The notes below the pieces were generated by a model. It made no database searches and had not been told where the DNA came from. It saw only the letters and a list, made by a program, of their open reading frames with translations. Positions 1 through 7,321 of a stretch of 27,949 bases of DNA are shown here, in pieces. A program made the translations under genes and the position numbers. The stretch covers positions 1-27,949 of the forward strand of contig DATLYH010000370.1 of NCBI GenBank assembly GCA_035575035.1, given 5' to 3'. Each line of letters opens with the position of its first letter. Positions within the stretch are counted from its first letter, which is position 1. This DNA comes from DATLYH01 sp035575035. GTDB taxonomy: Bacteria > Planctomycetota > Planctomycetia > Gemmatales > Gemmataceae.

Positions 1-327
1 CTCTTTCGAATAGAACGCATCGTAGATGTAGGCAGCGACCTTCTCGGCATCCTCGCCGACGCATTTCCCCGGATCGTCCACGGGCATGGTCTCGGCGATG
101 AAGCGGGCGAGCTGGGCCACCGAGCGGTTGCCCACGAGCGGGCGCGGATACTCCTTTTTGGTCCCCTCTCCATTCGCCCCGTGACAGCGAGCGCACATCT
201 GCCGATAAATCTGTTCACCCGTGCGGCCGTCAGCGGCGATCGCACCGGCGGCCGGCACCGTCATAAACCCGGCGAGCATCAGCCAGGCCAGGGGACGACG
301 GGGGGAGAACGATTGCAGCGTTGGCAT
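1..327 (-). CDS. Planctomycete cytochrome c-domain protein (DUF1592 type), N-terminal part only
   Basis: The gene runs off the left edge, so only the first 109 codons are visible. They begin at an ATG (325-327), with no clear ribosome binding site. Residues 1 to about 32 form a signal peptide (basic start, hydrophobic core ending in AIAADG), so the protein is exported. A class I haem c motif CARCH follows, then a short stretch including PLVGNRS and DDPGKC. From memory, this arrangement is the N-terminus of the large planctomycete proteins carrying DUF1587/1592/1588/1585 domains, whose function is not established. No clipped base or stop is seen up to the edge. It is divergent from the DUF488 gene, separated by 348 bases holding the tandem repeat at 471-612. 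The c-type cytochrome domain is certain; the DUF1592 assignment is recalled family similarity. Confidence 0.8.
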   Translation of the reverse strand, partial: MPTLQSFSPRRPLAWLMLAGFMTVPAAGAIAADGRTGEQIYRQMCARCHGANGEGTKKEYPRPLVGNRSVAQLARFIAETMPVDDPGKCVGEDAEKVAAYIYDAFYSKE

Positions 328-470
328 GGCTGGTCCAAAGGCAGGGTCGGTATTTAACCGTGCTCCCACAAGGGTCAGGCAGGGCGGGCGACAGACCCGA
401 GAGGGCGAGTCTTCCTTGATTAGTTTCAGGATTTACTGGCCGAATGTCAAGCCGGCAGACGGGGTTTATC

Positions 471-612
471 CCGGGAGCGTCAGCGACCGGGAGATCAGAG
501 CCGGGAGTGTCAGCGACCGGGAGATCAGAGCGGGGAGCGTCAGCGACCGGGAGATCAGAGCGGGGAGCGTCAGCGACCGGGAGATCAGAGCCGGGAGCGT
601 CAGCGACCGGGA
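471..612. repeat. 30-bp tandem repeat, 4 full copies plus 1 partial, GTCAG core
   Basis: Units start at 471, 501, 531, 561 and 591; the last breaks off near 612. Each contains GGGAGCGTCAGCGACCGGGA with one or two substitutions (GTGTCAG in copy 2, CGGGGAG in copies 3 and 4). Because 30 is a multiple of three, the array is open in several frames on both strands, but it lies between divergent genes and none of those frames looks like a protein. It is not a CRISPR: there are no variable spacers. The rest of the 328-675 gap holds nothing else I can identify except the ribosome binding site of the next gene. Confidence 0.95.
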
Positions 613-675
613 TCTTCTCCTCGTGGATATGGTACAATGCCCCATCGTTCCTGAGCCCTCGGAGGCCGAACGCCA

Positions 676-1338
676 ATGGACCCTGCTCCGCGTCTGTTCA
701 GCATTGGACACTCCAACCACGACTTTGCCCACTTTCTCCGGCTCCTGCAAGGGGCAGGGATCACCGCCGTGGCCGACGTGCGCTCGTCTCCTTTCAGTCA
801 GCGGCTGCCGCAGTTCAACCGCCCCGAGCTGGAGCGGACGCTTGGCGAGCAGGATATCGGGTACGCCTTCCTCGGCGACCTGCTCGGCGGTCGGCCCCGG
901 CGGGCGGATGTCTACGATGCAGAAGGCCGGGTCGATTACGAGCGGGTGCGGGCCGCCGCTTGGTTCCACCGCGGGCTCGATCGACTGGTGCAGGCGATGG
1001 AAGACTTCACCATCGCCATGTTGTGCGCCGAGGAGGACCCGCTCAACTGCCACCGCGGGCTGCTGATCACGCCGGCGCTGGTTGAACGCGGGATTCATCC
1101 GCTCCACCTGCGCGGCGACGGGTCGGTGGAGACGACGGCAGCGCTGGAGGACCGGCTGCTGAAGAAGCACTTCCGCAAGGAGATCGAGAATGTCCTTTTT
1201 CCGCTCAGTGCCGAGGAACGCCGGCATCTCCTGGTGGAGGCGTACCGGCGCCAGACTCGCGCCAGGGCATACCGGCCCCGCTCGGGGGACCCGGCCGAGC
1301 TGCCGCCGGGCGGCGAAGGGATCGAGTTCGACCTTTAA
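676..1338 (+). CDS. DUF488 family protein
   Basis: This 220-residue protein has the DUF488 signatures in order: SIGHSNH at residues 9-15, DVRSSPFSQRLPQFN at about 35-49, LLGGRP at about 74-79, and a CAEEDPLNCHRG block at about 118-129 holding two cysteines and a histidine. The family's biochemical role is unsettled. The conserved Cys and CHR residues suggest a nucleic-acid or metal-linked enzyme, but that is inference. The ATG at 676 is preceded by GGAGG at 661-665, which fixes the start. The C-terminal 40 residues are basic and proline-rich and look unstructured. It is followed 35 bp later by a small membrane protein gene on the same strand, so the two may be co-transcribed. Confidence 0.9.
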   Translation: MDPAPRLFSIGHSNHDFAHFLRLLQGAGITAVADVRSSPFSQRLPQFNRPELERTLGEQDIGYAFLGDLLGGRPRRADVYDAEGRVDYERVRAAAWFHRGLDRLVQAMEDFTIAMLCAEEDPLNCHRGLLITPALVERGIHPLHLRGDGSVETTAALEDRLLKKHFRKEIENVLFPLSAEERRHLLVEAYRRQTRARAYRPRSGDPAELPPGGEGIEFDL

Positions 1339-1373
1339 CCATTCGCCGTCTGTCGCGGGCGGAGGGCCAGCAC

Positions 1374-1616
1374 ATGGAACTGCTCCCGATCATCATCGTC
1401 CTTGTAGTGGGGGTCGTCGGCTTCGGCCTGATGTTGGCCGCTTTCGTGATGGTCATCCTCTGCGGCGGCTGGCAGCCGGCCATGCAAGCGACGCCGGAAG
1501 GACAATGGCCCTGGCCCCGACGGCTCATGTTCGCCGGGGCGCTGCTAGGGACCTTGTTCGGCCTGCTGACCGTGGTCCTGGCTCTCATTCCCGGGGCCGT
1601 CCCCTGGACAAGGTAA
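1374..1616 (+). CDS. Small hypothetical membrane protein, two transmembrane helices
   Basis: This is an 80-residue protein of unknown function. Residues about 4-30 and 49-72 are strongly hydrophobic, giving two membrane helices joined by a short loop with a QWPWPRR patch. There is no lipobox and no cleavable signal. A good ribosome binding site (GGAGGG at 1361-1366) precedes the ATG at 1374, which supports a real gene. It lies 35 bp downstream of the DUF488 gene and is convergent with the rRNA methyltransferase, whose stop is 25 bp away. Confidence 0.75.
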   Translation: MELLPIIIVLVVGVVGFGLMLAAFVMVILCGGWQPAMQATPEGQWPWPRRLMFAGALLGTLFGLLTVVLALIPGAVPWTR

Positions 1617-1641
1617 TCAGCAACTGTCTGGGGTCTGCGGC

Positions 1642-2901
1642 TCAGGTGAGGTCGAACTTCAACAGTCGGCAGGGAATCTTCCCGTTGTACAGCGGCACCT
1701 GCTCGACCGGCTTCAGCCCGATCTCACGGGCCAGCCGCGCGTTGCCGGTGAACACGTAGGCCAACCAGCCGGCACAGCGCTGGCGAAAGACCTCGCCCAG
1801 CGTCCGGTAAAGGGCCTTCAACTCCTTCTCCTCGCCGATCCGTTCGCCGTACGGCGGGTTGCACAGGATCACCCCCCTCACCCCCTTCCCCTCTCCCCCC
1901 CCAGGGGGAGAGGGGCGAACGGCTTGCTTCCCCTCTCCCCCTCCAGGGGAAGAGGGGCGAACGGCTTGCTTTCCCTCTCCCCCTCCAGGGGGAGAGGGGT
2001 CGGGGGTGAGGGGGCCGGCCGGCGGGCGGAAGTCGCGCACGTCCTTCACCTCGAAATGCAGCAAATGGCCGATGCCGGCGGCGCGGGCATTGGCATTCGC
2101 CAAGGCGACGGCATCACGGCGGATGTCGCTGCCGACGATCGGCGCTGCCAGCTTCTTACGCACACCGCGCCGCGCCTCGTCACGCAGGGCGGTCCACAGT
2201 TCGATGTCAAAATCCATCCAGCCCATGAAACCGAAGTGCCGGCGCGTCAGCCCCGGCGGCCGACGCAGGGCGATCCAGGCTGCCTCGATCGGCAACGTCC
2301 CCGAGCCGCACAACGGGTCGGCGAACGCCGTCTCGCCTCGCCAGCCGGTCAGCAGCACCAACGCCGCCGCCAGCGCCTCATTCAGCGGCGCTTTCGTGAG
2401 GATGGGCCGGTAGCCGCGCTTGTGCAGCGACTCGCCCGAGCTGTCCAGACTCAGCACCGCCCGGTTGCGGTAGATGTGCAGGTTCAGGCCAACCATTGGC
2501 CGCTCGACATCGACGCTCGGCCGTCGGCCCTGGCGCGCGACGAACTGATCACAAATGGCGTCCTTGGTCCGCAGCGCGGCATATTGTGAGTGCGTGATGG
2601 ATGAGTCGCGGACGTTGCAGTCCACGGCCAGGGTGTGATCGGGCGTTAGATAGCGCGACCAGTCCACGCTGCGGACCGCATCGTACAGCTCGTCGGGCGA
2701 GGTGACGGTAGCTTCAAGGATGGGATACAGGACGCGAATGGCCGTGCGCAGCCAGAGGTTGGCCCGGTAGAGCAGGGCCTTGTCGCCGCGGAAATGAACA
2801 CCACCCCGGCCCGGCTCGACATCGCGGGCTCCCAGGTCGCGCAACTCGCCCGCAACCACAGGTTCAAGGCCGCGGGCACAGGTGGCGAAATACCGTTCCA
2901 C
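1642..2901 (-). CDS. rlmL: THUMP-domain 23S rRNA guanine-N2 methyltransferase, RlmL/YpsC type, with in-frame repeat insertion
   Basis: It transfers a methyl group from S-adenosylmethionine to a guanine of 23S rRNA (family knowledge; the exact base is not shown here). From a GTG at 2901 it begins ERYFATCARGLE, the usual start of the family, and is 419 residues long. A ferredoxin-like/THUMP region fills residues 1 to about 155. The SAM-binding loop DPLCGSGT lies at about 195-202, SDIRRDAV follows, and the catalytic NPPYGER starts at about 348. Residues about 297-343, between DVRDFRPPAG and VILCNPPY, are a proline/glycine-rich stretch encoded by a triplicated repeat (1872-2014) and are foreign to the family. 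An in-frame ATG at 2955 would extend the protein by 18 residues, but about half of that extension is encoded by another repeat (2931-3025), so I prefer the GTG. It lacks the C-terminal RlmK half found in enterobacteria. Confidence 0.88.
   Translation of the reverse strand: MERYFATCARGLEPVVAGELRDLGARDVEPGRGGVHFRGDKALLYRANLWLRTAIRVLYPILEATVTSPDELYDAVRSVDWSRYLTPDHTLAVDCNVRDSSITHSQYAALRTKDAICDQFVARQGRRPSVDVERPMVGLNLHIYRNRAVLSLDSSGESLHKRGYRPILTKAPLNEALAAALVLLTGWRGETAFADPLCGSGTLPIEAAWIALRRPPGLTRRHFGFMGWMDFDIELWTALRDEARRGVRKKLAAPIVGSDIRRDAVALANANARAAGIGHLLHFEVKDVRDFRPPAGPLTPDPSPPGGGEGKQAVRPSSPGGGEGKQAVRPSPPGGGEGKGVRGVILCNPPYGERIGEEKELKALYRTLGEVFRQRCAGWLAYVFTGNARLAREIGLKPVEQVPLYNGKIPCRLLKFDLT
1872..2014. 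repeat. C/G-run palindromic element with three 42-bp internal copies, inside rlmL
   Basis: Copies start at 1886, 1928 and 1970, each 42 bp (14 codons). Each copy is itself a C-run/G-run hairpin of the form CCCTCTCCCC...GGGGAGAGGG followed by CGAACGGCTTGC. The outer ends are complementary (CCCCTCACCCCC at the left, GGGGGTGAGGGGG at the right). The element keeps the gene open and adds about 47 residues. A single-copy relative is at 21849-21910, also inside a gene. Confidence 0.92.
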
Positions 2902-2930
2902 GACGCCGACCCGCCAACGCGCAAGGCCGG

Positions 2931-3025
2931 CCGCTCCCTGACGGTCGCGGCTCATAGAGTCACAACCGCTCCCTGACAGTCGCGGCTCATAGAGTCACAA
3001 CCGCTCCCTGACGGTCGCGGCTCGG
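2931..3025. repeat. 35-bp tandem repeat, about 2.6 copies, upstream of and overlapping the rlmL reading frame
   Basis: Units start at 2931, 2966 and 3001, each opening with CCGCTCCCTGACGGTCGCGG (one substitution in copy 2). The first two continue with CTCATAGAGTCACAA, and the third diverges after CTC. Read on the minus strand each complete unit contains ATGAGCCGCGACCG, so it places an ATG before the methyltransferase gene. It has a GTCAG centre on the minus strand, like the array at 471-612, but with the flanking GGGAGC and GCGACC arms exchanged. Confidence 0.93.
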
Positions 3026-3045
3026 TTTTCCCCTCCAGGTCCATC

Positions 3046-4185
3046 CTAACTCCTGTCAACCAATTGCCCGGCGATCACCATCCCGGTCACCGTGAAGCGC
3101 TCGCCGGTCCAGTCGAACAGCACCAGATCGGCCGGCTGGCCCGGTTCCAGCCGGCGCGGCGGCAGGCCGAGCAGCTCCCGCGGCCGGGCCCCCGCCATGT
3201 CCACCGCCTCGCGCAGGCGGACGCCGGCGAACCGGACCACATTGCCGATGCATCGGTCGGTGAAGGCCCACGAGCCGGCCAGGTAGCTGGTGCCGGGCAC
3301 CACGATCTTCCCCTCCGGCGTCACCTCGAACTGCTGGTCCCACTCCTCATAACGGCCCGGCGGCAGGCCAGCCAGGCTGCTGGCATCGCAGGTCAAGATT
3401 GTCCGCGCGGGCGTCTTCACCCGCACGATGCAGCGCACCACCGCCGGGGGCAGGTGATGGCCGTCGCAGATGATGCTCGCCCACAATTCGTCGGCGGCCA
3501 GCTGTTCCCAAATGTAGTTGTCGTGCCGCGGCAGCACCGCGTGCGAGCCGTTCCCCAGATGGGTGCTCAGGCGGGCGCCGGCAGCGATGGCATCGCGAAT
3601 GCGGGCGCCGCTGGCGGCAGTATGGCCCAGCGAGACCACTACCCCCGACGCCGTCAACCGTTCGATGAACGCCAGCGCCCCTTCGTGCTCCGGCGCCAGT
3701 GTCACCAGACGGATGAGGCCGCCTGCCGCATCCTGCAAGCGGCGGAATTCATCCCAGTCGGGCGGGCGGACATGCTGCCGGGGATGGGCGCCGCGCGGCC
3801 CGTCCTCCGGCGAGATGTACGGCCCTTCCAGATGGATGGCTGGCACCGCCCGCGCCACCTCGGCGTCGGTCTCGCAGGCCCGCCGAATGGTCGCCATTCC
3901 GTGGGCCAGGGCGGCGAAACTGTTGGTCACCAGCGTCGGGCAGAGACCGCCGATGCCGTGCTGCCGGCAGACCATCACCACGTGCCGCACCGTCTCGGTC
4001 GTCAGCCGTTCCGAGTTGAAACTGTACCCGTCGCAGCCGTTGATCTGGAGGTCGAACAGAGCGGGAGCGACCCACACCGACGGACGGGCGGGCTGAGGGG
4101 AGGGGACGATGGAGGCGATGCGGTCCCCCTCGCAGCGAATCTCGACTGGCTCATCGGTGGCGTAATGTCGGGCATGGAGAAGCAT
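3046..4185 (-). CDS. nagA: N-acetylglucosamine-6-phosphate deacetylase-like amidohydrolase
   Basis: NagA removes the acetyl group from N-acetylglucosamine-6-phosphate in amino-sugar and cell-wall recycling, in the cytoplasm. The 379 residues match the family length. Visible motifs are DLQINGCDGYSFN (residues 45-57), HLEGPYISPEDG with metal ligand E120, SLGHTAAS with H188, STHLGNG with H209, CDGHH at 240-244, and LTCDAS with the expected catalytic aspartate D267. The usual HLFNAM segment is changed to HLGNGSHAVLPR, so this may be a planctomycete-specific paralogue with a related sugar substrate. It starts 21 bp after the stop of the Ser/Thr kinase gene, with GAGG about 8 bp before the ATG, and may be co-transcribed with it. 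The superfamily is sure; the exact substrate is inferred. Confidence 0.85.
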   Translation of the reverse strand: MLLHARHYATDEPVEIRCEGDRIASIVPSPQPARPSVWVAPALFDLQINGCDGYSFNSERLTTETVRHVVMVCRQHGIGGLCPTLVTNSFAALAHGMATIRRACETDAEVARAVPAIHLEGPYISPEDGPRGAHPRQHVRPPDWDEFRRLQDAAGGLIRLVTLAPEHEGALAFIERLTASGVVVSLGHTAASGARIRDAIAAGARLSTHLGNGSHAVLPRHDNYIWEQLAADELWASIICDGHHLPPAVVRCIVRVKTPARTILTCDASSLAGLPPGRYEEWDQQFEVTPEGKIVVPGTSYLAGSWAFTDRCIGNVVRFAGVRLREAVDMAGARPRELLGLPPRRLEPGQPADLVLFDWTGERFTVTGMVIAGQLVDRS

Positions 4186-4206
4186 GAGGGTGCCTCGAAG
4201 CAGGTC

Positions 4207-5751
4207 CTAGGGTTTGTCGTCCGTCTTGTCGGAAGAAGGAGGATTCTCCCCGGTTTTCACGATCAGGGCCGCGGCCCATCCCAGGAGAATGGCGATAACC
4301 GTGCTGGCGATGCCGGCCCCGAACATGAGAAAGTCACGTCGGTTGATGCGGAACCCGGCCGGCGCTGGCCGCGGCACCTGCACGATGGAACCGGCGGGGA
4401 CCAACTCGATCTGGAGCGGCTCCGCTATCGGCGGTGCGGCCGGTGCGCCGACCGCCCCGGGGGAGTGGCGGCGTTTCGGTTGCCGCGCATGCCGCTTGCC
4501 GGAGCGCTTCTTCTTGACCGACTCAGCCGCCGGCAGCGGGGCGACCGGCGGGAGCGGGACCATGGCCGCCGCTGGGGCGCTGGTTGGCAGGGCAGCGGCC
4601 TTCTTGCCATCGGTCTCTAACCAGGTCAGGTACGGGCGCATGCCTGGGTCGGCCTCCGGCGAGACCGGCGGTGCGCCGCCGGTGCTCAGGAAGGCCTGCA
4701 GCGCCTGCACGGCCCGATCCGGGGTCGGGTAGCGCTGGGCCGGGTCCTTGGCCAGCATCACGCTGACGATCTGCTGCAAGCCATCGGGCACCGCCGGGTT
4801 GAGCTGCTTCAGCGGTCGGGGCGGCTCGGTGGCGTGGCGGATCATCTGGCTGAGGACGTTGCTGTCGGGGAAGGGGGGCTGGCCGGTCAGACAGTGGTAG
4901 AGCACGCAGCCCAGGCTGTAAATGTCCGAGCGGATGTCGGCCGAGCGCGCGTCGCGGGCCTGCTCCGGTGCCATGTAGTCGGGCGTCCCCAACAAGGCCC
5001 CCTCGGTGGTCAGGGTCGGGGCGCTGTCCGGTTCGGTGATCGTCTCGTCAAACAGGGCCCGGCCCAGGCCGATGTCCAGGATCTTGACGGTGCAAGCGAG
5101 CGTCGATTCTGCCGGGCCAGGCGCCGGGGCCGGCACCAGCATCAGGTTGGCCGGCTTCAGGTCGCGGTGGACCATCTCCTGTTCATGGATATGCTGGAGG
5201 CCCAAAAGCGCTTGATAGAGGAGCCGCACCGCCTCGGCCGGAGGGAGCCGGCCGCGGCGCTTCAGGACCTCGTCAAGGGTCTCGCCTTCCAGGTACTCCA
5301 TCACCAGGTAATGCAACCCGCCGGTCTCGCCGGTCTGGAAGGTGCGGACAATGTTGGGATGCTTGAGGCGCATGGCCAGCTGGGCCTCGCGCTGGAAGCG
5401 GGCCAGCAGCACGGGGTCGGCGGCCTTGGACGGCGGCAACACCTTGATAGCGACGATCTGGCCGAGATGGTGGACCGCCCGGTAGACGCCGGCCATCCGG
5501 CCCTTGCCGACGCGCTCCAGAATCTTGTAGTGGTCCAGGAAGAAGCCGTCGGCGTAGCCCCGCGCCAGCAGATGGGCTTGGTACTCGGTGACGTACTGGT
5601 TGGCCACCATCCAGCGGGTGAACCGGCTGGCATCGTGGACCGCCTCGCCGGCCTCGTTTTGCCACCGCTGGTACATCGCCTTGGCGTCCTCCAGCGGCAG
5701 CAACTTGCTGCGGATGAGCAGGCCGTAAATGTTCTGCACCGAGAGTTCCAT
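4207..5751 (-). CDS. Membrane-anchored Ser/Thr protein kinase (Hanks type)
   Basis: It phosphorylates serine/threonine residues on unknown targets. From the ATG at 5751 the protein has 514 residues and begins MELSVQNIYGLL, a start I associate with planctomycete kinases; an ATG at 5805 would add 18 residues encoded by a repeat-like tract. Residues 1-74 are an N-terminal helical region. The kinase domain covers about 75-350: glycine loop GKGRMAGVY (82-90), K103 in AIKVL, HRDLKPAN (195-202), DIG in place of DFG (226-228), and APEQ (261-264). A long low-complexity linker rich in Ala, Pro and Lys/Arg follows. One transmembrane helix lies at about 474-498, so the kinase domain is cytoplasmic with a very short tail outside. 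The third glycine of the loop is Ala, a variant I recall from this lineage. It is divergent from the SirB1-type gene. Confidence 0.93.
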   Translation of the reverse strand: MELSVQNIYGLLIRSKLLPLEDAKAMYQRWQNEAGEAVHDASRFTRWMVANQYVTEYQAHLLARGYADGFFLDHYKILERVGKGRMAGVYRAVHHLGQIVAIKVLPPSKAADPVLLARFQREAQLAMRLKHPNIVRTFQTGETGGLHYLVMEYLEGETLDEVLKRRGRLPPAEAVRLLYQALLGLQHIHEQEMVHRDLKPANLMLVPAPAPGPAESTLACTVKILDIGLGRALFDETITEPDSAPTLTTEGALLGTPDYMAPEQARDARSADIRSDIYSLGCVLYHCLTGQPPFPDSNVLSQMIRHATEPPRPLKQLNPAVPDGLQQIVSVMLAKDPAQRYPTPDRAVQALQAFLSTGGAPPVSPEADPGMRPYLTWLETDGKKAAALPTSAPAAAMVPLPPVAPLPAAESVKKKRSGKRHARQPKRRHSPGAVGAPAAPPIAEPLQIELVPAGSIVQVPRPAPAGFRINRRDFLMFGAGIASTVIAILLGWAAALIVKTGENPPSSDKTDDKP

Positions 5752-5761
5752 GCTCGTCCCT

Positions 5762-5820
5762 GGTAAGTGGTGGTAAGGGGTAAGTGGTGAAGACCCACCA
5801 CTCACTCCTCACCCCTCACC
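5762..5820. repeat. Imperfect inverted repeat between divergent genes
   Basis: The left half repeats GGTAAG/GTGGT blocks; the right half is the rough complement (CACCACTCACTCCTCACCCC). It occupies nearly all of the 84 bp between the kinase start (5751) and the SirB1-type start (5836), so both promoters must lie in or next to it, or the genes are read from further away. No -10/-35 boxes are convincing. Confidence 0.6.
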
Positions 5821-5835
5821 AACTAGAATGATACC

Positions 5836-6657
5836 ATGAACCTCGACGAGACTCTCAGCCTGCTGGCGCGGGATAGCTCGGCGCCGGTTGACCTGGCGGC
5901 GGTGGCCCTGCACCTGGCCCGGGACGAGTACCCGGACCTCGACGTGGAGGCCTACCTCAGCGAGCTGGCGGCCATGGCCCACGAGGCCCGCTCGTACCTG
6001 CGTGGCGACCTGCGGGCGCGCGTCGCCGGGCTGTGCCGCTATCTGTTCCATGAGATGGGCTTCCGCGGCAACACCCAGTCATACTACGACCCGCGCAACA
6101 GCTACCTCAACCAGGTCCTCGACCGCCGGACCGGCATCCCGATTACCCTGTCGGTAGTGGCCATGACCGTCGGCACTCGGGCCGGGTTGGCGGTGGACGG
6201 CGTGGGGCTGCCGGGACATTTCATCGCCCGGGCGGCCGCCGCGGGGCAGGAAATTTTCTTCGATCCCTTCCACGGGGGCCGGTTCCTGACGCCCGAGCAG
6301 TGCGCGATCCTGGTGCAGCAGGTGACGGGCCTGCCGTTCGAGGCCACAGCCGCGCAGCTGCGGCCGGCGCCCGTGGCCCGGATCGTGCTGCGGATGCTGA
6401 GCAACCTGAAGAGCATTTATCTCCGGCAGGGCGATTTCCCCCGGGCCATCCGCGTCATCGAACGGGCTCGTCAATTGGCCCCCGACGATCCGGAGCAGCG
6501 GCGCGACCTGGGCATCAGCCTGGTCCGGGTGGGCCAACCCGGCCGTGCCCTTGACCATCTGGAAGCCTACCTGGCGGCCATGCCGGCGGCCGCCGATGCC
6601 TCCGCCGTCCGCGAGTTCCTCGACCAGGCCCGCAGCGAGGTGGCCCGCTGGAACTGA
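5836..6657 (+). CDS. SirB1 family protein: transglutaminase-like domain plus TPR-like tail
   Basis: A 273-residue cytoplasmic protein of the SirB1 family, whose molecular role is not established. A helical N-terminal region (about 1-70) leads into the transglutaminase-like fold, with the family blocks YDPRNSYLNQVLDRR (about 83-97), GIPITLS and VDGVGLPGHFIAR (about 119-134). The usual transglutaminase cysteine is not evident. The C-terminal 80 residues form a tetratricopeptide-like pair (YLRQGDFPRAIRVIERARQL; ALDHLEAYL). The ATG at 5836 has no strong ribosome binding site. The gene is convergent with the SCO1 gene, with only 10 bp between the stops. Confidence 0.88.
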   Translation: MNLDETLSLLARDSSAPVDLAAVALHLARDEYPDLDVEAYLSELAAMAHEARSYLRGDLRARVAGLCRYLFHEMGFRGNTQSYYDPRNSYLNQVLDRRTGIPITLSVVAMTVGTRAGLAVDGVGLPGHFIARAAAAGQEIFFDPFHGGRFLTPEQCAILVQQVTGLPFEATAAQLRPAPVARIVLRMLSNLKSIYLRQGDFPRAIRVIERARQLAPDDPEQRRDLGISLVRVGQPGRALDHLEAYLAAMPAAADASAVREFLDQARSEVARWN

Positions 6658-6667
6658 TCCCGGCCAC

Positions 6668-7252
6668 CTACTCTTCCTTCACCAGCAACTCGATGTCCTC
6701 CACGACCCAGGACTGCCTCAGAAAGTCGAGGTTGTAGATTTCCCGGATACGGCCGCGGCGGTCCACCAGGAAGACGCGTGACGGGTGATCAAGCTGACCG
6801 TTGGCCGCCGGCCGGGCCCACATGCCCCAGTCGGCGACGACCTTTGCCACCCGGTCGCGCGGACCGGTCAGGAAGGTCCAGCAAGCGGGATCGGCGTCGT
6901 AGAGCCGCATGTAGTTGCGCAGCACTTCCGGCGTGTCGCGGACCGGATCGAGGGTGATCGACAGCAGCTGGACGCGCCCATCCCGGAGCAGCCCGCGCTC
7001 TCGGAGCCCCTGTTGGATGAAGGCCATGCGGTGGGTCGTCGCCGGGCAGCTGCCGCTGCAAGTGGTGAAGATAAAGCTGACCAGCAGCACCTTCCCCTTG
7101 AGATCGGACAACCGCAGGGTCTTACCGTCCTGGGTGGTCAGCTCGAACTCCGGCGCCGGCTCAATGATAGCGAGCCGCGAGAAATCGCTTCCACTCTCCG
7201 CGGCGACCTGACCCAGCAACACCAAGGCGGCGAGTAGTCCAGGCGCCAGCAT
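6668..7252 (-). CDS. SCO1/SenC family copper chaperone / thiol protein
   Basis: SCO proteins bind copper and help assemble copper sites, or act as thiol reductases, outside the cytoplasm. The 194 residues match the family. A signal peptide covers about residues 1-18, and the thioredoxin-like fold carries CSGSC (C65, C69) and the copper-binding histidine H156 in LDHPSRVFLVD; LDPVRDTPEVL is another family block. The ATG at 7252 is preceded by GGGAGGA. The gene lies 69 bp downstream of the SBP56 gene on the same strand. From memory, SCO1/SenC genes sit beside mtoX in bacteria that have a copper-dependent methanethiol oxidase, which suggests that this chaperone loads copper into its neighbour. 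The alternative role is cytochrome oxidase assembly. Confidence 0.92.
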   Translation of the reverse strand: MLAPGLLAALVLLGQVAAESGSDFSRLAIIEPAPEFELTTQDGKTLRLSDLKGKVLLVSFIFTTCSGSCPATTHRMAFIQQGLRERGLLRDGRVQLLSITLDPVRDTPEVLRNYMRLYDADPACWTFLTGPRDRVAKVVADWGMWARPAANGQLDHPSRVFLVDRRGRIREIYNLDFLRQSWVVEDIELLVKEE

Positions 7253-7277
7253 CTCATTCCTCCCGGGACCGTTAGGG

Positions 7278-7294
7278 CCGCTTGCGGTTAGCGG
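7278..7294. repeat. Short CCGCTTGCGG-TTAGCGG element between SBP56 and SCO1 genes
   Basis: CCGCTTGCGGTTAGCGG resembles the left arm of the hairpin at 25768-25812 (CCGCTTGTGGCTTAGCG). It lies in the 69-bp gap between two co-directional genes. Here no full hairpin partner is visible; this may be a degenerate copy. Confidence 0.45.
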
Positions 7295-7321
7295 ACTCAG
7301 GCACTAAACCGCCGACGGCCA

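Noticed and set aside
471..612. CRISPR array
   Set aside because: Repeats are head to tail with no unique spacers and no cas genes.
221..1066. Repeat protein with SVSDREIRAG units
   Set aside because: The repeat is a 30-bp intergenic DNA array that stays open in several frames on both strands. The frame overlaps the well-supported DUF488 gene and the cytochrome start.
3064..4620. A 518-codon open frame on the plus strand
   Set aside because: It lies opposite nagA and the kinase gene, has no recognisable motif, and is typical of antisense open frames in GC-rich coding DNA.
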